Shown: in pieces, positions 9,249 through 17,079 of the stretch
How positions within the stretch are numbered: the first letter of the stretch is position 1
Layout of the letters: each line of letters starts with the position of its first letter
Assembly: GCA_964552325.1 (NCBI GenBank)
Contig: CAZKHA010000014.1
Location: 1-40,027, forward strand
DNA length: 40,027 bases
Direction: 5' to 3'
From: CAZKCK01 sp964552325
Lineage (GTDB): Bacteria; Bacteroidota; Bacteroidia; Bacteroidales; TTA-H9
The notes under the pieces: model-generated
Told to the model about the DNA's origin: nothing
The model's database searches: none
Seen by the model: only the letters and a program-made list of their open reading frames with translations
Translations under genes and position numbers: made by a program

Positions 9249-10013
9249 ATGCAATATACCATAGCCTCGGTCACACCCTCCAACCTAACCGATCATCCGC
9301 AGGCCATCTGCTTCATCAACCCCAAGCATCCCTCCTATCATTTCAAGGTAAAATGGTTTCAACAACGTTTTGAAGAAGGGCTTCGCATAAAGTTGCTCTA
9401 TCCTGATGGTGAGAAAAAAGCTGCCGCGTACATCGAATATGTCCCAGGCGAAAAAGCTTGGAGGCCTGTTGATGCCCCCGGCTATCTTTTCATTCATTGC
9501 CTTTGGGTAAGCCCAGATAAAAACAAGAAGCTGGGCTACGGCTCTGCGCTCATCAACCACTGCCTACAAGAAGCTAAAACACAGGGCAAAAAAGGCTTGG
9601 CCGTAATAAGCAGCAGCGATTCATTTATGGCTGAAAAGCAAGTATTTGAAAAGAATGGGTTTACCCTGCTCCAATCAGCCAAAAACCATGAATTATTGGT
9701 GCTGCCAATCTCAAATGGCGCTTTGCCTAAAATGAACGACCACGCAGCTCATTTGCCAAACTACCATGGCCTTCACGTCGTGTATTCTGCCCAATGTCCT
9801 TGGGTAGCACGCTTTGTTGACGAAGTTAAACAATCGCCTGATTACAAACAACTAAAGATAAGCATCACCGAGTTAAAAACCCCCGAAGAAGCCCAGCAAG
9901 CCCCTTCATTTTATGGTGTCTTTACCCTCATCAACAATGGCAAGCTCTTATCATCGCATTATATTTCAAGCACAAGGTTCAACAATATTCTCCGAAAAGA
10001 AGGCTTGCTATAA
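9249..10013 (+). CDS. GNAT N-acetyltransferase fused to a YoaP-like domain
   Basis: The 254-residue protein is a two-domain fusion. Residues of about 1-160 form a GNAT acetyltransferase fold, with the acetyl-CoA binding motif in KKLGYGSALI near residue 97 and the typical FEKNGF near the domain end. The remaining 90 residues match the YoaP-like domain that follows GNAT domains in related proteins, including a Cys-Pro-Trp (SAQCPWVARF) reminiscent of a thioredoxin-type active site. The substrate is unknown. It is a soluble cytoplasmic protein by sequence. It lies 70 nt downstream of the 161-aa gene and converges on the small minus-strand pair at 10126-10819. Confidence 0.85.
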   Translation: MQYTIASVTPSNLTDHPQAICFINPKHPSYHFKVKWFQQRFEEGLRIKLLYPDGEKKAAAYIEYVPGEKAWRPVDAPGYLFIHCLWVSPDKNKKLGYGSALINHCLQEAKTQGKKGLAVISSSDSFMAEKQVFEKNGFTLLQSAKNHELLVLPISNGALPKMNDHAAHLPNYHGLHVVYSAQCPWVARFVDEVKQSPDYKQLKISITELKTPEEAQQAPSFYGVFTLINNGKLLSSHYISSTRFNNILRKEGLL

Positions 10014-10125
10014 GGAATTGTTTTGACGGTAAGGTGTCGTGGAGGATAAAGAGGCGATTTCCTGTCAGTTTACACCTACTTTTAACAAACAACGAACGCT
10101 CGCATACCTCTGAAATCAGCAAGAA

Positions 10126-10290
10126 CTAAACCATGTGTTGGGTATGAGTGCCCTTTTTCGAGGTCTTTTTATTGTTTCTTTTCTCTTTGTCAGCCCTAAT
10201 GAAATCGCTAATTATTTTTTTCTCTTTGTCTGTTAACGGTCGAGGGTCAACAAAGAAATCTACGTCTAAAGGTTCTCTAATTAATCCCAT
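10126..10290 (-). CDS. Small 54-aa protein, second gene of a two-gene unit
   Basis: I start this gene at the ATG at 10290, giving a protein that begins MGLIREPLDVDFFVDPRPLT and continues with a charged helix rich in Asp, Glu and Lys and a basic tail. A longer start at 10317 would overlap the upstream gene and adds an unlikely N-terminus. Only four bases separate it from the stop of the 174-aa gene, so the two are one operon. Size and charge resemble small antitoxins or adaptor proteins, but no known DNA-binding fold is visible. I recall similar VDF-VDPRPLT peptides in other bacterial genomes without an assigned function. The 3-prime end, rich in Lys and Thr and ending at a TAG, may be less conserved. 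Confidence 0.65.
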   Translation of the reverse strand: MGLIREPLDVDFFVDPRPLTDKEKKIISDFIRADKEKRNNKKTSKKGTHTQHMV

Positions 10291-10294
10291 AATA

Positions 10295-10819
10295 TTATTT
10301 TTTAAAATATTTATCAATTAGCTGTAATGCTGCATCTGTATTGATAACCATCAATTGCCCTCCAGCACTCATAGCTCCAAGTGTCTTTTGGTAATGCTCT
10401 ATTAATTGTGTCTTGGCTGTAAAAGAAACATACCCTTCGAATCCACGATGAAATGAAATCCGACAAATAAATGCAACAAGGTTTCCAGGCACTCCATAAT
10501 AGACTTTATTTCGGCCAAGATTATATGGAGCACTCTCAATTAAGTGCATATAAACATGGTCTACTCTTTCTGTAATACTAATCAATCCTTGAACCACATT
10601 TGAATTGCCTTCAATTGTCAACTTATAAACGTCTCGGTCGGGTTGTTGATACTCACTTTTCCAGTTAAACAGCCATCCATTTTTCTTTGTGATTGATTTT
10701 AAATCTTTTTTATCAATCAATGAAACAACAGTTTGGAAACCGTCTCCAGTTATGACATTTTCAATCGAATTTGTCAATTTATCAATTTCTATATCAATAT
10801 ATTGTGGATTGCGTCTCAT
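10295..10819 (-). CDS. GNAT-like protein, first gene of a two-gene unit
   Basis: This 174-residue protein has no signal peptide. The second half resembles an acetyltransferase fold: a strand with HVYMHLIESAP, then KVYYGVPGNLVAFICRIS, where a Gly-rich turn precedes a helix as in GNAT motif A, then GFEGYVSFTAKT and a helix ending HYQKTLGA, as in GNAT motif B. The N-terminal half is AT-rich and unassigned. The gene is followed after four bases by a 54-aa gene. Base use is visibly more AT-rich than in the neighbouring rel and lip genes, consistent with acquisition. A TAnnTTTG element lies four bases before the ATG. Its role could be protein acetylation, possibly as part of a toxin-antitoxin-like pair; that is inference. 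Confidence 0.75.
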   Translation of the reverse strand: MRRNPQYIDIEIDKLTNSIENVITGDGFQTVVSLIDKKDLKSITKKNGWLFNWKSEYQQPDRDVYKLTIEGNSNVVQGLISITERVDHVYMHLIESAPYNLGRNKVYYGVPGNLVAFICRISFHRGFEGYVSFTAKTQLIEHYQKTLGAMSAGGQLMVINTDAALQLIDKYFKK

Positions 10820-10823
10820 TTTA

Positions 10824-10831
10824 CAAATATA
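10824..10831 (-). promoter_or_regulatory. -7 promoter element of the two-gene unit
   Basis: The minus strand reads TATATTTG, then TAAA, then the ATG of the 174-aa gene. This is a perfect TAnnTTTG and predicts a leaderless transcript for the pair. Confidence 0.55.
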
Positions 10832-10964
10832 CTAAAAATCATCGAGGAAATATCATGTTTGCAGTATTTTTCTGATCTTACAGCCAACAATGACCTAACA
10901 AAACACGAAAGTAGTCTTGCAAGGACCTTTTTTTTGCTTGCTTCATGTTTACGGTTAGCATTGA

Positions 10965-13145
10965 TCAATCATAAAACCGTCGTACACGCGCCACACCTTT
11001 TATTTTTGCAAGCTTGTGCAGCAGCTCCTCCAAATGGCGTGTATCCTTAATATGCACCTTAATCCGACCATCAAACAGCCCATCGCGCGATTCGATGTTT
11101 ACGGCCAGTACATTAATACTTAATTCACTAGAAACCACACGTGTTATATCACTTAGCATCCCCATTCGGTCGTCGCCCGTTATGCGAATAAGGGTTTGGT
11201 AGGCCTGGCTATCCGAATCGTTGCGCCAATAAGCTGACACCATACGGTAGGCCAGTTTTTGAACCATTGCTGCGGCATTGGGACAGTTGCGCCTATGAAT
11301 GCTAACTCCCTTTCCAATAGCCACAAAACCTATAATATCGTCGCCATGAATCGGGGTGCAGCATTTGGCCAGCGTATAGCTCAATTGCCCCTGTCCTCCT
11401 TCAATAATTATGTTATCTAAAGGTTTGGCCAATCGGAATTTGGCATGGCTCGTCTTTATGGGCTTTGGAAGTTCGGGTTTTGCTTCGATTGCTGTTTCGG
11501 TTAAAACCTGTTTCACCTCCGCCCAATCGGTTTTTTCGAGTGAGAGTGAAGCGTAAAGATCAAGGGCGGTTTTAAACTTAAAGTGCTTCATCATACGCTC
11601 GATGAGCTCTTCGGTAAGGTTTATCTTCCAATTGCGGCAACGGCGGCCAAGGGCTGCTTTACCCGATTCTGCTTCCTGTATCTTGTCTTCGTTTAGGGCA
11701 CGCTTAATGCGTTGCTTGGCTTTTGATGTTACAACAAAGTTCAACCAATCGAGCTTAGGGTGCTGGTTCTTGGAGGTTTGAATCTCTACCACATCCCCAT
11801 TATTCAGCACCTGCTTAATGGTGGCAATTTTATTGTTGACCTTACCTCCTACACAGGTTGAACCCAGGCGGGTATGCACTTCAAAAGCAAAATCGAGCAG
11901 GGTGGCACCGGCTTTTAGTTGTTTAACATCGCCAGCAGGTGTTAAAACGTAAATATGGTCAGAGGTGAATGCACTGATGGCATCAAATTCCTGTTCGCTA
12001 TCAGCAGCTTGTTTTTCAAGTATTTCGCGTATTCCCTGCAACCAATTATCAACATTGCCAGCGGCTTTCGATTCTTTGTATTTCCAGTGGGCTGCGGTAC
12101 CTTTTTCGGCAATTTCGTCCATACGGCGGGTGCGTATCTGAACTTCTACCACCCTGTTTTCAGTTGTTTGTACGGTGGTGTGCAAGCTCTCGTAACCGCT
12201 TGTTTTAGGGGCCGAAATCCAGTCGCGCAAACGGGCCGGGTGCGGGGTATAACTATTCGAAACTATGGAATACACCTTCCAACAGTCCGATTTTTCGGCC
12301 TCTGGTAGCGAGTTTGTTATAATCCGGATAGCAAACAAATCAAAAATATCATCAAAAGCCACTTGCTGCTTCTTCATTTTCGAATAGATAGACGGTATGG
12401 ATTTATACCTCCACTTTATCTCAAAATCAATGCCTGCAAGGCCTAAATCATGCCTAATCGGACGCAAAAAGTCTTCGATAAAAGCAGCTTGCTTAGGTTT
12501 GGAATCAATAATATTCTGCTCGATTGAATGGTATATTTCGGGAAACGAAAACTTCATGGCCAGCTCTTCCATTTCGGTTTTTATGCGATATAGGCCTAAT
12601 CGGTGTGTAAAAGGGATATAGATATGCTGGGCTTTCCTGAGAATCTGTTTTCTTTCATCCTCGGTATAATGTGCGTAGTTCCGTAGATCGTACAAATTGG
12701 TAGCAAGGCGGATAAGGATGGCTCGAATATCGTTGACCATGCTCAGCAGCATGCGTCTAAAATTCTCCGATTCAATAGATAAAGACGCAAAATTCAGCTT
12801 TTCTATTGTCAACAAGCTTTCAACTATCCCTTGAACATCAGGTCCATAATCGGCACCAACCTGCTCAAGGCTTAATGCATTATTGCTGCAAGCCTCATAA
12901 ATAAACAAGGGTATAATAGAGTTGGCATTTAAGCCCGTGTCGAGCACCAATATTTCGGCTACATCCAGCAGTTTCTGTAGCTTTGGCATTCCCCAAGGAG
13001 TATATTTATCAGCATTATAGGCCCAAGCTTGCTTTAGGGCTTTGCGCAGCAGTTTGGTATCGCCTTTTCGCATGCCAACCTTTACATGCTTCAACAGGCT
13101 TTTATATTTTTCAATAATCTGTAATCTTTGTTCTTCGTTCATCAT
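10965..13145 (-). CDS. rel: RelA/SpoT homologue, synthetase with degenerate HD domain
   Basis: A 726-residue long RSH protein that makes the alarmone (p)ppGpp in the stringent response. Domains in order: HD hydrolase-like region (about 30-200), synthetase (about 225-355), TGS (about 395-460), helical region, zinc-finger-like segment with AKCCTPIHGD (593-602) and HRRNC (617-621), and a C-terminal ACT domain (about 650-726). The synthetase keeps the RxK of WRYKS (Arg246, Lys248), Asp269 in FDLFAIR, Tyr318 in GYESLHTTV and Glu334 in VEVQIRT. The hydrolase is disabled: the usual LLHD is replaced by FIYE (81-84) and the LADRLHN motif by LATNLYD. It should therefore be a synthetase only, which requires a hydrolase elsewhere in the genome. 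Two ATGs stand in tandem; I use the first. Confidence 0.95.
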   Translation of the reverse strand: MMNEEQRLQIIEKYKSLLKHVKVGMRKGDTKLLRKALKQAWAYNADKYTPWGMPKLQKLLDVAEILVLDTGLNANSIIPLFIYEACSNNALSLEQVGADYGPDVQGIVESLLTIEKLNFASLSIESENFRRMLLSMVNDIRAILIRLATNLYDLRNYAHYTEDERKQILRKAQHIYIPFTHRLGLYRIKTEMEELAMKFSFPEIYHSIEQNIIDSKPKQAAFIEDFLRPIRHDLGLAGIDFEIKWRYKSIPSIYSKMKKQQVAFDDIFDLFAIRIITNSLPEAEKSDCWKVYSIVSNSYTPHPARLRDWISAPKTSGYESLHTTVQTTENRVVEVQIRTRRMDEIAEKGTAAHWKYKESKAAGNVDNWLQGIREILEKQAADSEQEFDAISAFTSDHIYVLTPAGDVKQLKAGATLLDFAFEVHTRLGSTCVGGKVNNKIATIKQVLNNGDVVEIQTSKNQHPKLDWLNFVVTSKAKQRIKRALNEDKIQEAESGKAALGRRCRNWKINLTEELIERMMKHFKFKTALDLYASLSLEKTDWAEVKQVLTETAIEAKPELPKPIKTSHAKFRLAKPLDNIIIEGGQGQLSYTLAKCCTPIHGDDIIGFVAIGKGVSIHRRNCPNAAAMVQKLAYRMVSAYWRNDSDSQAYQTLIRITGDDRMGMLSDITRVVSSELSINVLAVNIESRDGLFDGRIKVHIKDTRHLEELLHKLAKIKGVARVRRFYD

Positions 13146-13150
13146 GGGTG

Positions 13151-13158
13151 CAAAAATA
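13151..13158 (-). promoter_or_regulatory. -7 promoter element of rel
   Basis: The minus strand reads TATTTTTG and then five bases before the first rel ATG. It lies just downstream of the floA terminator, so rel appears to have its own, possibly leaderless, transcript. Confidence 0.5.
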
Positions 13159-13180
13159 ACAATTGTGGATATGGGGCCTT

Positions 13181-13214
13181 AAAAAAAAACCGCCTCAGAT
13201 AAATGGGGCGGTTT
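13181..13214 (-). terminator. Rho-independent terminator after floA
   Basis: On the minus strand AAACCGCC (13207-13214) pairs with GGCGGTTT (13187-13194), extendable by two more pairs, and is followed by nine T (13181-13189). It starts 22 nt after the floA stop codon and insulates rel from the clpS-nfeD-floA operon. Confidence 0.9.
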
Positions 13215-13235
13215 ACTAACATTTTATGTGGTGGC

Positions 13236-14246
13236 TTATTGCTTTGTTAGGTCTCCGTCCGTATTATCTTTATTCTTCATGCTCGATGGGGTTGAAATAG
13301 AATCCCTCATACGGGTATCAGCTTTTAAGTTTTCAAATTTATAATAATCCATTATACCTAAATTACCTGACCTAAAAGCTTCGGCTATTGCCATAGGTAT
13401 TTGGGCTTCGGCCATAATAACCTGGGCTTTAGCTTCCTGGGCTTTAGCTTTCATTTCTTGTTCATAGGCTACGGCCATCGCACGGCGTTCTTCGGCTTTA
13501 GCTTGTGCAATGTTTTTATCGGCATTGGCTTGGTCCATTTGCAATACGGCACCTATATTCTTACCAACGTCAATATCAGCAATATCAATTGATAGAATCT
13601 CGAAAGCAGTTCCAGAATCGAGTCCTTTGCCTAAAACCAATTTTGAAATATTATCGGGGTTTTCGAGCACAATTTTGTGGCTCTCGGCCGAACCAATGGA
13701 AGATACTATACCTTCACCAACACGTGCCAATATGGTTTCTTCACCAGCACCACCCACCAAACGGCGGATGTTGATACGAACGGTAACCCTGGCTTTGGCT
13801 ACCAACTGAATTCCATCTTTAGCAACAGCGGTAACCGGGGGTGTATCGATAACTTTGGGTTGAACCGACATTTGTACGGCCTCAAATACATCGCGTCCTG
13901 CAAGGTCGATAGCAGTAGCGGTCTTAACATCGAGGCCCATATTGGCTTTTTCGGCCGAGATAAGGGCATTCACAACCGATTTCACCCGTCCACCTGCTAG
14001 ATAGTGTGTTTCGAGGTCGTTGCTGCTTATGTTAATACCAGCCTTGGTGGCCGCTATCAGGTTATTCACGATAATGGCTGGTGGAACTTTACGCCACCTC
14101 ATTAATATAAGTTGCAAAAGCGAAACACGCACTCCCGACACCAAGGCCGAAAACCACAGGCCTACCGGAATAAAATAAAAAATTAACCATAGGCCAAACA
14201 ACGAGGCCACACCGATAATCAAAAAAACTAATGCATTGTTTTCCAT
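13236..14246 (-). CDS. floA: Flotillin-like protein FloA
   Basis: FloA is a membrane scaffold protein that forms ordered membrane foci. The 336-residue product has an N-terminal hydrophobic segment (about 6-27) followed by a second membrane-associated stretch (about 30-50), then an SPFH/PHB domain (VTAVAKDGIQLVAKARVTVRI, GIVSSIGS). A long Ala- and Glu-rich helical region follows (about 235-285, QAKAEERRAMAVAYEQEMKAKAQ split by the window of the heptads), and the polar tail ends DGDLTKQ. Length fits the family. It is the last gene of the clpS-nfeD-floA operon, six bases after nfeD; NfeD-type proteins are the usual partners of flotillins. A strong terminator follows. Confidence 0.95.
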   Translation of the reverse strand: MENNALVFLIIGVASLFGLWLIFYFIPVGLWFSALVSGVRVSLLQLILMRWRKVPPAIIVNNLIAATKAGINISSNDLETHYLAGGRVKSVVNALISAEKANMGLDVKTATAIDLAGRDVFEAVQMSVQPKVIDTPPVTAVAKDGIQLVAKARVTVRINIRRLVGGAGEETILARVGEGIVSSIGSAESHKIVLENPDNISKLVLGKGLDSGTAFEILSIDIADIDVGKNIGAVLQMDQANADKNIAQAKAEERRAMAVAYEQEMKAKAQEAKAQVIMAEAQIPMAIAEAFRSGNLGIMDYYKFENLKADTRMRDSISTPSSMKNKDNTDGDLTKQ

Positions 14247-14252
14247 ACTTAA

Positions 14253-14720
14253 TTATGTATTTAATTTAACAAAAACTTTTCCATTTTCAACTTTAAGCAC
14301 CTGCACATGTATGGCTGGGTCAATAAACTCGCCATAGGAATGAGCCTCATAATATCCCCCTTCAAACTCGATAGTGCCAGCAGGAGCTAAACGCGATACA
14401 GTAATGGCAATATCACCGGGTTTAATTTTATCTTTTTCAATTACATTTACCTGAGAAGTATTTGTGTCCTTAAGCATGAAACGCTTCCATGTGTTCGATT
14501 TTAGCGCATAATACATAGTAATTGCAGTTACTACGCTTGTAACAGCCAAGGTTAAATAACCTGCCAAGGTACCATATTGGGCAAATGCCTGCCAAACGCC
14601 TACCATTATGCCTATAAATCCAAGTATCCCTGCTACTGACGTCCCAGGAATTACGAGTACTTCAAGCACTAAGAACAAGAGACCAACAACAATAAGGATT
14701 ATAATAAAAAGCCAGCTCAT
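14253..14720 (-). CDS. NfeD family membrane protein (short form)
   Basis: The 155-residue protein has three predicted membrane helices at about 3-23, 28-46 and 52-73, then a soluble OB-fold domain of about 90-155 with GDIAITVSRLAPAGTIEFEG typical of NfeD C-terminal domains. It lacks the ClpP-like serine protease domain of long NfeD proteins. Short NfeD proteins are encoded beside flotillins and are believed to work with them in membrane organisation; here it overlaps no gene but sits 6 nt before floA and 8 nt after clpS, so the three are one operon. Confidence 0.92.
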   Translation of the reverse strand: MSWLFIIILIVVGLLFLVLEVLVIPGTSVAGILGFIGIMVGVWQAFAQYGTLAGYLTLAVTSVVTAITMYYALKSNTWKRFMLKDTNTSQVNVIEKDKIKPGDIAITVSRLAPAGTIEFEGGYYEAHSYGEFIDPAIHVQVLKVENGKVFVKLNT

Positions 14721-14728
14721 AGTTTATA

Positions 14729-15001
14729 TCATTTTATTTCCATGGTAAGATTTCTTCGTGTAAGAGCATCGTACATGGGTTTAAGTTCAACAAAGGTTCC
14801 GTTTCGTACCGAACATTTTCCTTTATAATGGGCTATCATGGCACATTGCTCAGCTTGTTCGTGGGTATGAAGGCACACTTCCATCAAGCTGGTTATAACA
14901 AAATCAAAATCATTTACTTCGTCATTAAACAGGATAAGCTGTTTGCTATCAGCACTATCTGTATCAAAAACCTGGGATTCTAGCTCACGTGTCTTCTCCA
15001 T
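14729..15001 (-). CDS. clpS: ClpS, ATP-dependent Clp protease adaptor
   Basis: ClpS delivers N-degron substrates to the ClpAP-type protease. The 90-residue protein shows the core of the family: the NDEVNDFDFV loop (26-35) with the Asn-Asp that binds the substrate N-terminus, the helix VITSLMEVCLHTHEQA, and AHYKGK with His58 matching the substrate-pocket histidine. The C-terminal RRNLTMEI is also typical. It opens the clpS-nfeD-floA operon and is divergent from glmM. A possible -7 element TACCTTTA, one mismatch from consensus, lies at 15026-15033 on the minus strand. Confidence 0.93.
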   Translation of the reverse strand: MEKTRELESQVFDTDSADSKQLILFNDEVNDFDFVITSLMEVCLHTHEQAEQCAMIAHYKGKCSVRNGTFVELKPMYDALTRRNLTMEIK

Positions 15002-15095
15002 TTTCTATTCCATTGAAAAGGTGCATAAAGGTACACATTTTTTCGAATTCTCAGCAAAAGTAGTTCGCTAGCCCATAGAATTTTTAATCAATAAT

Positions 15096-15125
15096 TTTGG
15101 GGTTTACCAGAAAACTATATCTTTG
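15096..15125 (+). promoter_or_regulatory. Promoter of glmM
   Basis: TTTG at 15096-15099 and TATCTTTG at 15118-15125 are separated by 18 bases, close to the two-part promoter (-33 TTTG, -7 TAnnTTTG) known in Bacteroidota. Transcription would start about 10-15 nt before the glmM ATG. Confidence 0.65.
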
Positions 15126-15144
15126 TTAAAAATTGGTACAAGAA

Positions 15145-16542
15145 ATGACACTCATAAAATCTATCTCAGGTATCAGGGGCACCATTGGCGGAAAACCAGG
15201 AGAAGGCCTTAGCCCTCAAGATATTGTTAAGTTTACTGCTGCTTTCTGCACATTTGTGAAACAAAAAAGGCAGAAGGAGAAGTTGCGCATTGTAATAGGG
15301 CGCGATGCTCGCCTTTCGGGTCGATTGGTTAATAATATTGTTTGTGGCACGCTGGAGGCTATGGGCGTTGATGTAATTGATATTGGCCTTACTACCACAC
15401 CCACTACCGAGATGGCGGTTACCAATTTAAATTGCGATGCAGGCATCATACTTACGGCCAGTCATAACCCAAAACAATGGAATGCACTTAAACTCCTGAA
15501 CCATCTAGGCGAATTTATTTCATCAGAAGACGGGGCTGCAGTGCTTGAGATAGCTGATAAAGAATCTTATACGTTCTCCGAAATTAATCAAATTGGAAGC
15601 TATAGCGTTAATAACGACCAGCTTAAACACCATGTTGATGCCATCCTTGCCCTTAAACTGGTAGATGCTGAAGCAATTAAAAACGCAAACTTTACCGTTG
15701 CAATTGATTGCGTAAACAGCACAGGGGGCATCACCCTGCCGTATTTGTTGAAACAATTAGGCGTTAACAACATTATTGAACTCAATTGTGAGCCAAGCGG
15801 TATATTTGCCCACAACCCCGAGCCCTTGCCAGAGCACTTGCGCGAAATTTCGGAATTGATGGCCAATGGTAAAGCCAATGTTGGTTTTGTGGTGGATCCT
15901 GATGTGGACCGCTTAGCCATTGTAAATGAAGATGGAACCCTTTTTGGCGAAGAATATACCTTGGTAGCCATAGCCGATTACATCCTGAAAAACACTGGGG
16001 GCAACACCGTTTCTAACCTCTCATCAACACAAGCCCTTAAAGACATAACACTTAAAGCAGGATTCGCTTATGCTGCCGCTGCCGTTGGAGAGGTAAATGT
16101 GGTGGAAATGATGAAAGAAACTGCCGCTGTTATTGGAGGCGAAGGCAATGGGGGCGTAATTTACCCCGAATTACACTATGGTCGCGATGCCTTGGTTGGG
16201 ATAGCATTGTTTTTGACGTACTTAGCCAAATCACAGAAAAAATGCAGTGCCCTACGCAAACAATATCCCGGTTACTTCATTTCAAAAAACAAAATCGAGC
16301 TCTTTCATGGAATGGATACGGGCAAAATACTGGATGCCATTAAACAACGATACGCCAAACATAAAATTAATGATATTGATGGCGTAAAAGTTGAGTTTGG
16401 TGGCGAATGGGTTCATTTGCGCAAATCGAATACTGAGCCGATAATTCGCATCTATTCCGAAAGCGATTCGGAAGCAAAAGCCGATCATTTGGCCCAAAAA
16501 ATCCTTGGTGATATCAAGGAGATAGCCCAAACTATGTTATAG
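15145..16542 (+). CDS. glmM: Phosphoglucosamine mutase (alpha-D-phosphohexomutase family)
   Basis: GlmM converts glucosamine-6-phosphate to glucosamine-1-phosphate for UDP-GlcNAc, the precursor of peptidoglycan and lipopolysaccharide. The protein has 465 residues from the ATG at 15145; an in-frame TTG at 15133 is unlikely because it adds four residues before the conserved MTLIKSISGIRG start. Visible sites are the phosphoserine loop TASHNP (104-109, Ser106), the magnesium loop DPDVDR (251-256), the sugar loop GEGNGG (332-337) and the phosphate-binding RKSNTEP (426-432). All four hexomutase domains are present. A phosphomannomutase/phosphoglucomutase specificity cannot be excluded from sequence alone. 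Confidence 0.9.
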   Translation: MTLIKSISGIRGTIGGKPGEGLSPQDIVKFTAAFCTFVKQKRQKEKLRIVIGRDARLSGRLVNNIVCGTLEAMGVDVIDIGLTTTPTTEMAVTNLNCDAGIILTASHNPKQWNALKLLNHLGEFISSEDGAAVLEIADKESYTFSEINQIGSYSVNNDQLKHHVDAILALKLVDAEAIKNANFTVAIDCVNSTGGITLPYLLKQLGVNNIIELNCEPSGIFAHNPEPLPEHLREISELMANGKANVGFVVDPDVDRLAIVNEDGTLFGEEYTLVAIADYILKNTGGNTVSNLSSTQALKDITLKAGFAYAAAAVGEVNVVEMMKETAAVIGGEGNGGVIYPELHYGRDALVGIALFLTYLAKSQKKCSALRKQYPGYFISKNKIELFHGMDTGKILDAIKQRYAKHKINDIDGVKVEFGGEWVHLRKSNTEPIIRIYSESDSEAKADHLAQKILGDIKEIAQTML

Positions 16543-16573
16543 TTTTCTGTAAACACTTGGTTGTTATATGATT

Positions 16574-16669
16574 GGGCGTGCCCCTGCGGGTCGGGCTATC
16601 TGCTGCAAGTCCTCACTGCGTTCCGGGCTTTCCGCTACTATCCCTCACGCGGCATCCCACACACTCACG
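16574..16669. repeat. GC-rich intergenic repeat-like element
   Basis: In the 291-nt gap after glmM lies a block much richer in G and C than its surroundings, beginning GGGCGTGCCCCTGCGGG, with GGGCTATC... and GGGCTTTCC... sub-blocks and ending near CACACACTCACG. I recall very similar blocks scattered between genes in many Bacteroidota genomes, often mis-called as short proteins in several frames, as happens here with two overlapping 60- to 72-codon frames. I therefore call it a dispersed non-coding repeat; copy number elsewhere cannot be seen in this window. Confidence 0.6.
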
Positions 16670-16833
16670 TTGTACTGCTCAAACCGAAACCCTAAATCCA
16701 TATTCCTGTATCTCACTTATTGCAACCATAATGCTTGTTTTTGTCATAAGTTGAAATCTTTTGATAACTCTTTGCTACTTTCTTAACCTGATTTTGACAA
16801 ATCTATGTAATTTCGGCTTGAAATTTCACGGAT

Positions 16834-17079
16834 ATGGCTAAGAAACCAAAAAAACGTAAAAAGGTCAAATTCAAGACTGTTACGTTCAAGTTAACGCAGA
16901 AGCAGCAAAAGTCGCTCGACAATTATTGCCGCACGCATAAAACCACGCCCATTAAAGTGATTAAAGCCAAGATAGAGCCCATGATCACCAAATACGTTAA
17001 AAAAGAAGCCATTACCTATCGACACCCTCAGCAACTCACCATGTTCGATGTGCAGGGCTTCAGCGAAGTAGCCGTTTAA
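16834..17079 (+). CDS. Small basic protein of unknown function
   Basis: An 81-residue protein, very basic at its start (MAKKPKKRKKVKFKTVTFKL) and predicted helical in the middle (QKQQKSLDNYCRTHKTTP, KVIKAKIEPMITKYV). The layout, a short strand followed by two helices, resembles small ribbon-helix-helix-like DNA-binding or ribosome/nucleoid-associated proteins, but no family is certain. No signal peptide or membrane segment. It converges on recR, and the two stop codons share the palindrome TTAA (17076-17079), so no room remains for a separate terminator between them. Confidence 0.8.
   Translation: MAKKPKKRKKVKFKTVTFKLTQKQQKSLDNYCRTHKTTPIKVIKAKIEPMITKYVKKEAITYRHPQQLTMFDVQGFSEVAV

Noticed and set aside
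10084..10911. Imperfect direct repeats flanking the two-gene unit (10084-10098 and 10897-10911, 12 of 15 bases alike)
   Set aside because: Similarity is low in AT-rich sequence and no integrase or target duplication is visible; likely chance.
16568..16786. Two overlapping short frames after glmM
   Set aside because: They lie in the GC-rich repeat block that is open in several frames in many genomes; no protein family is recognisable.
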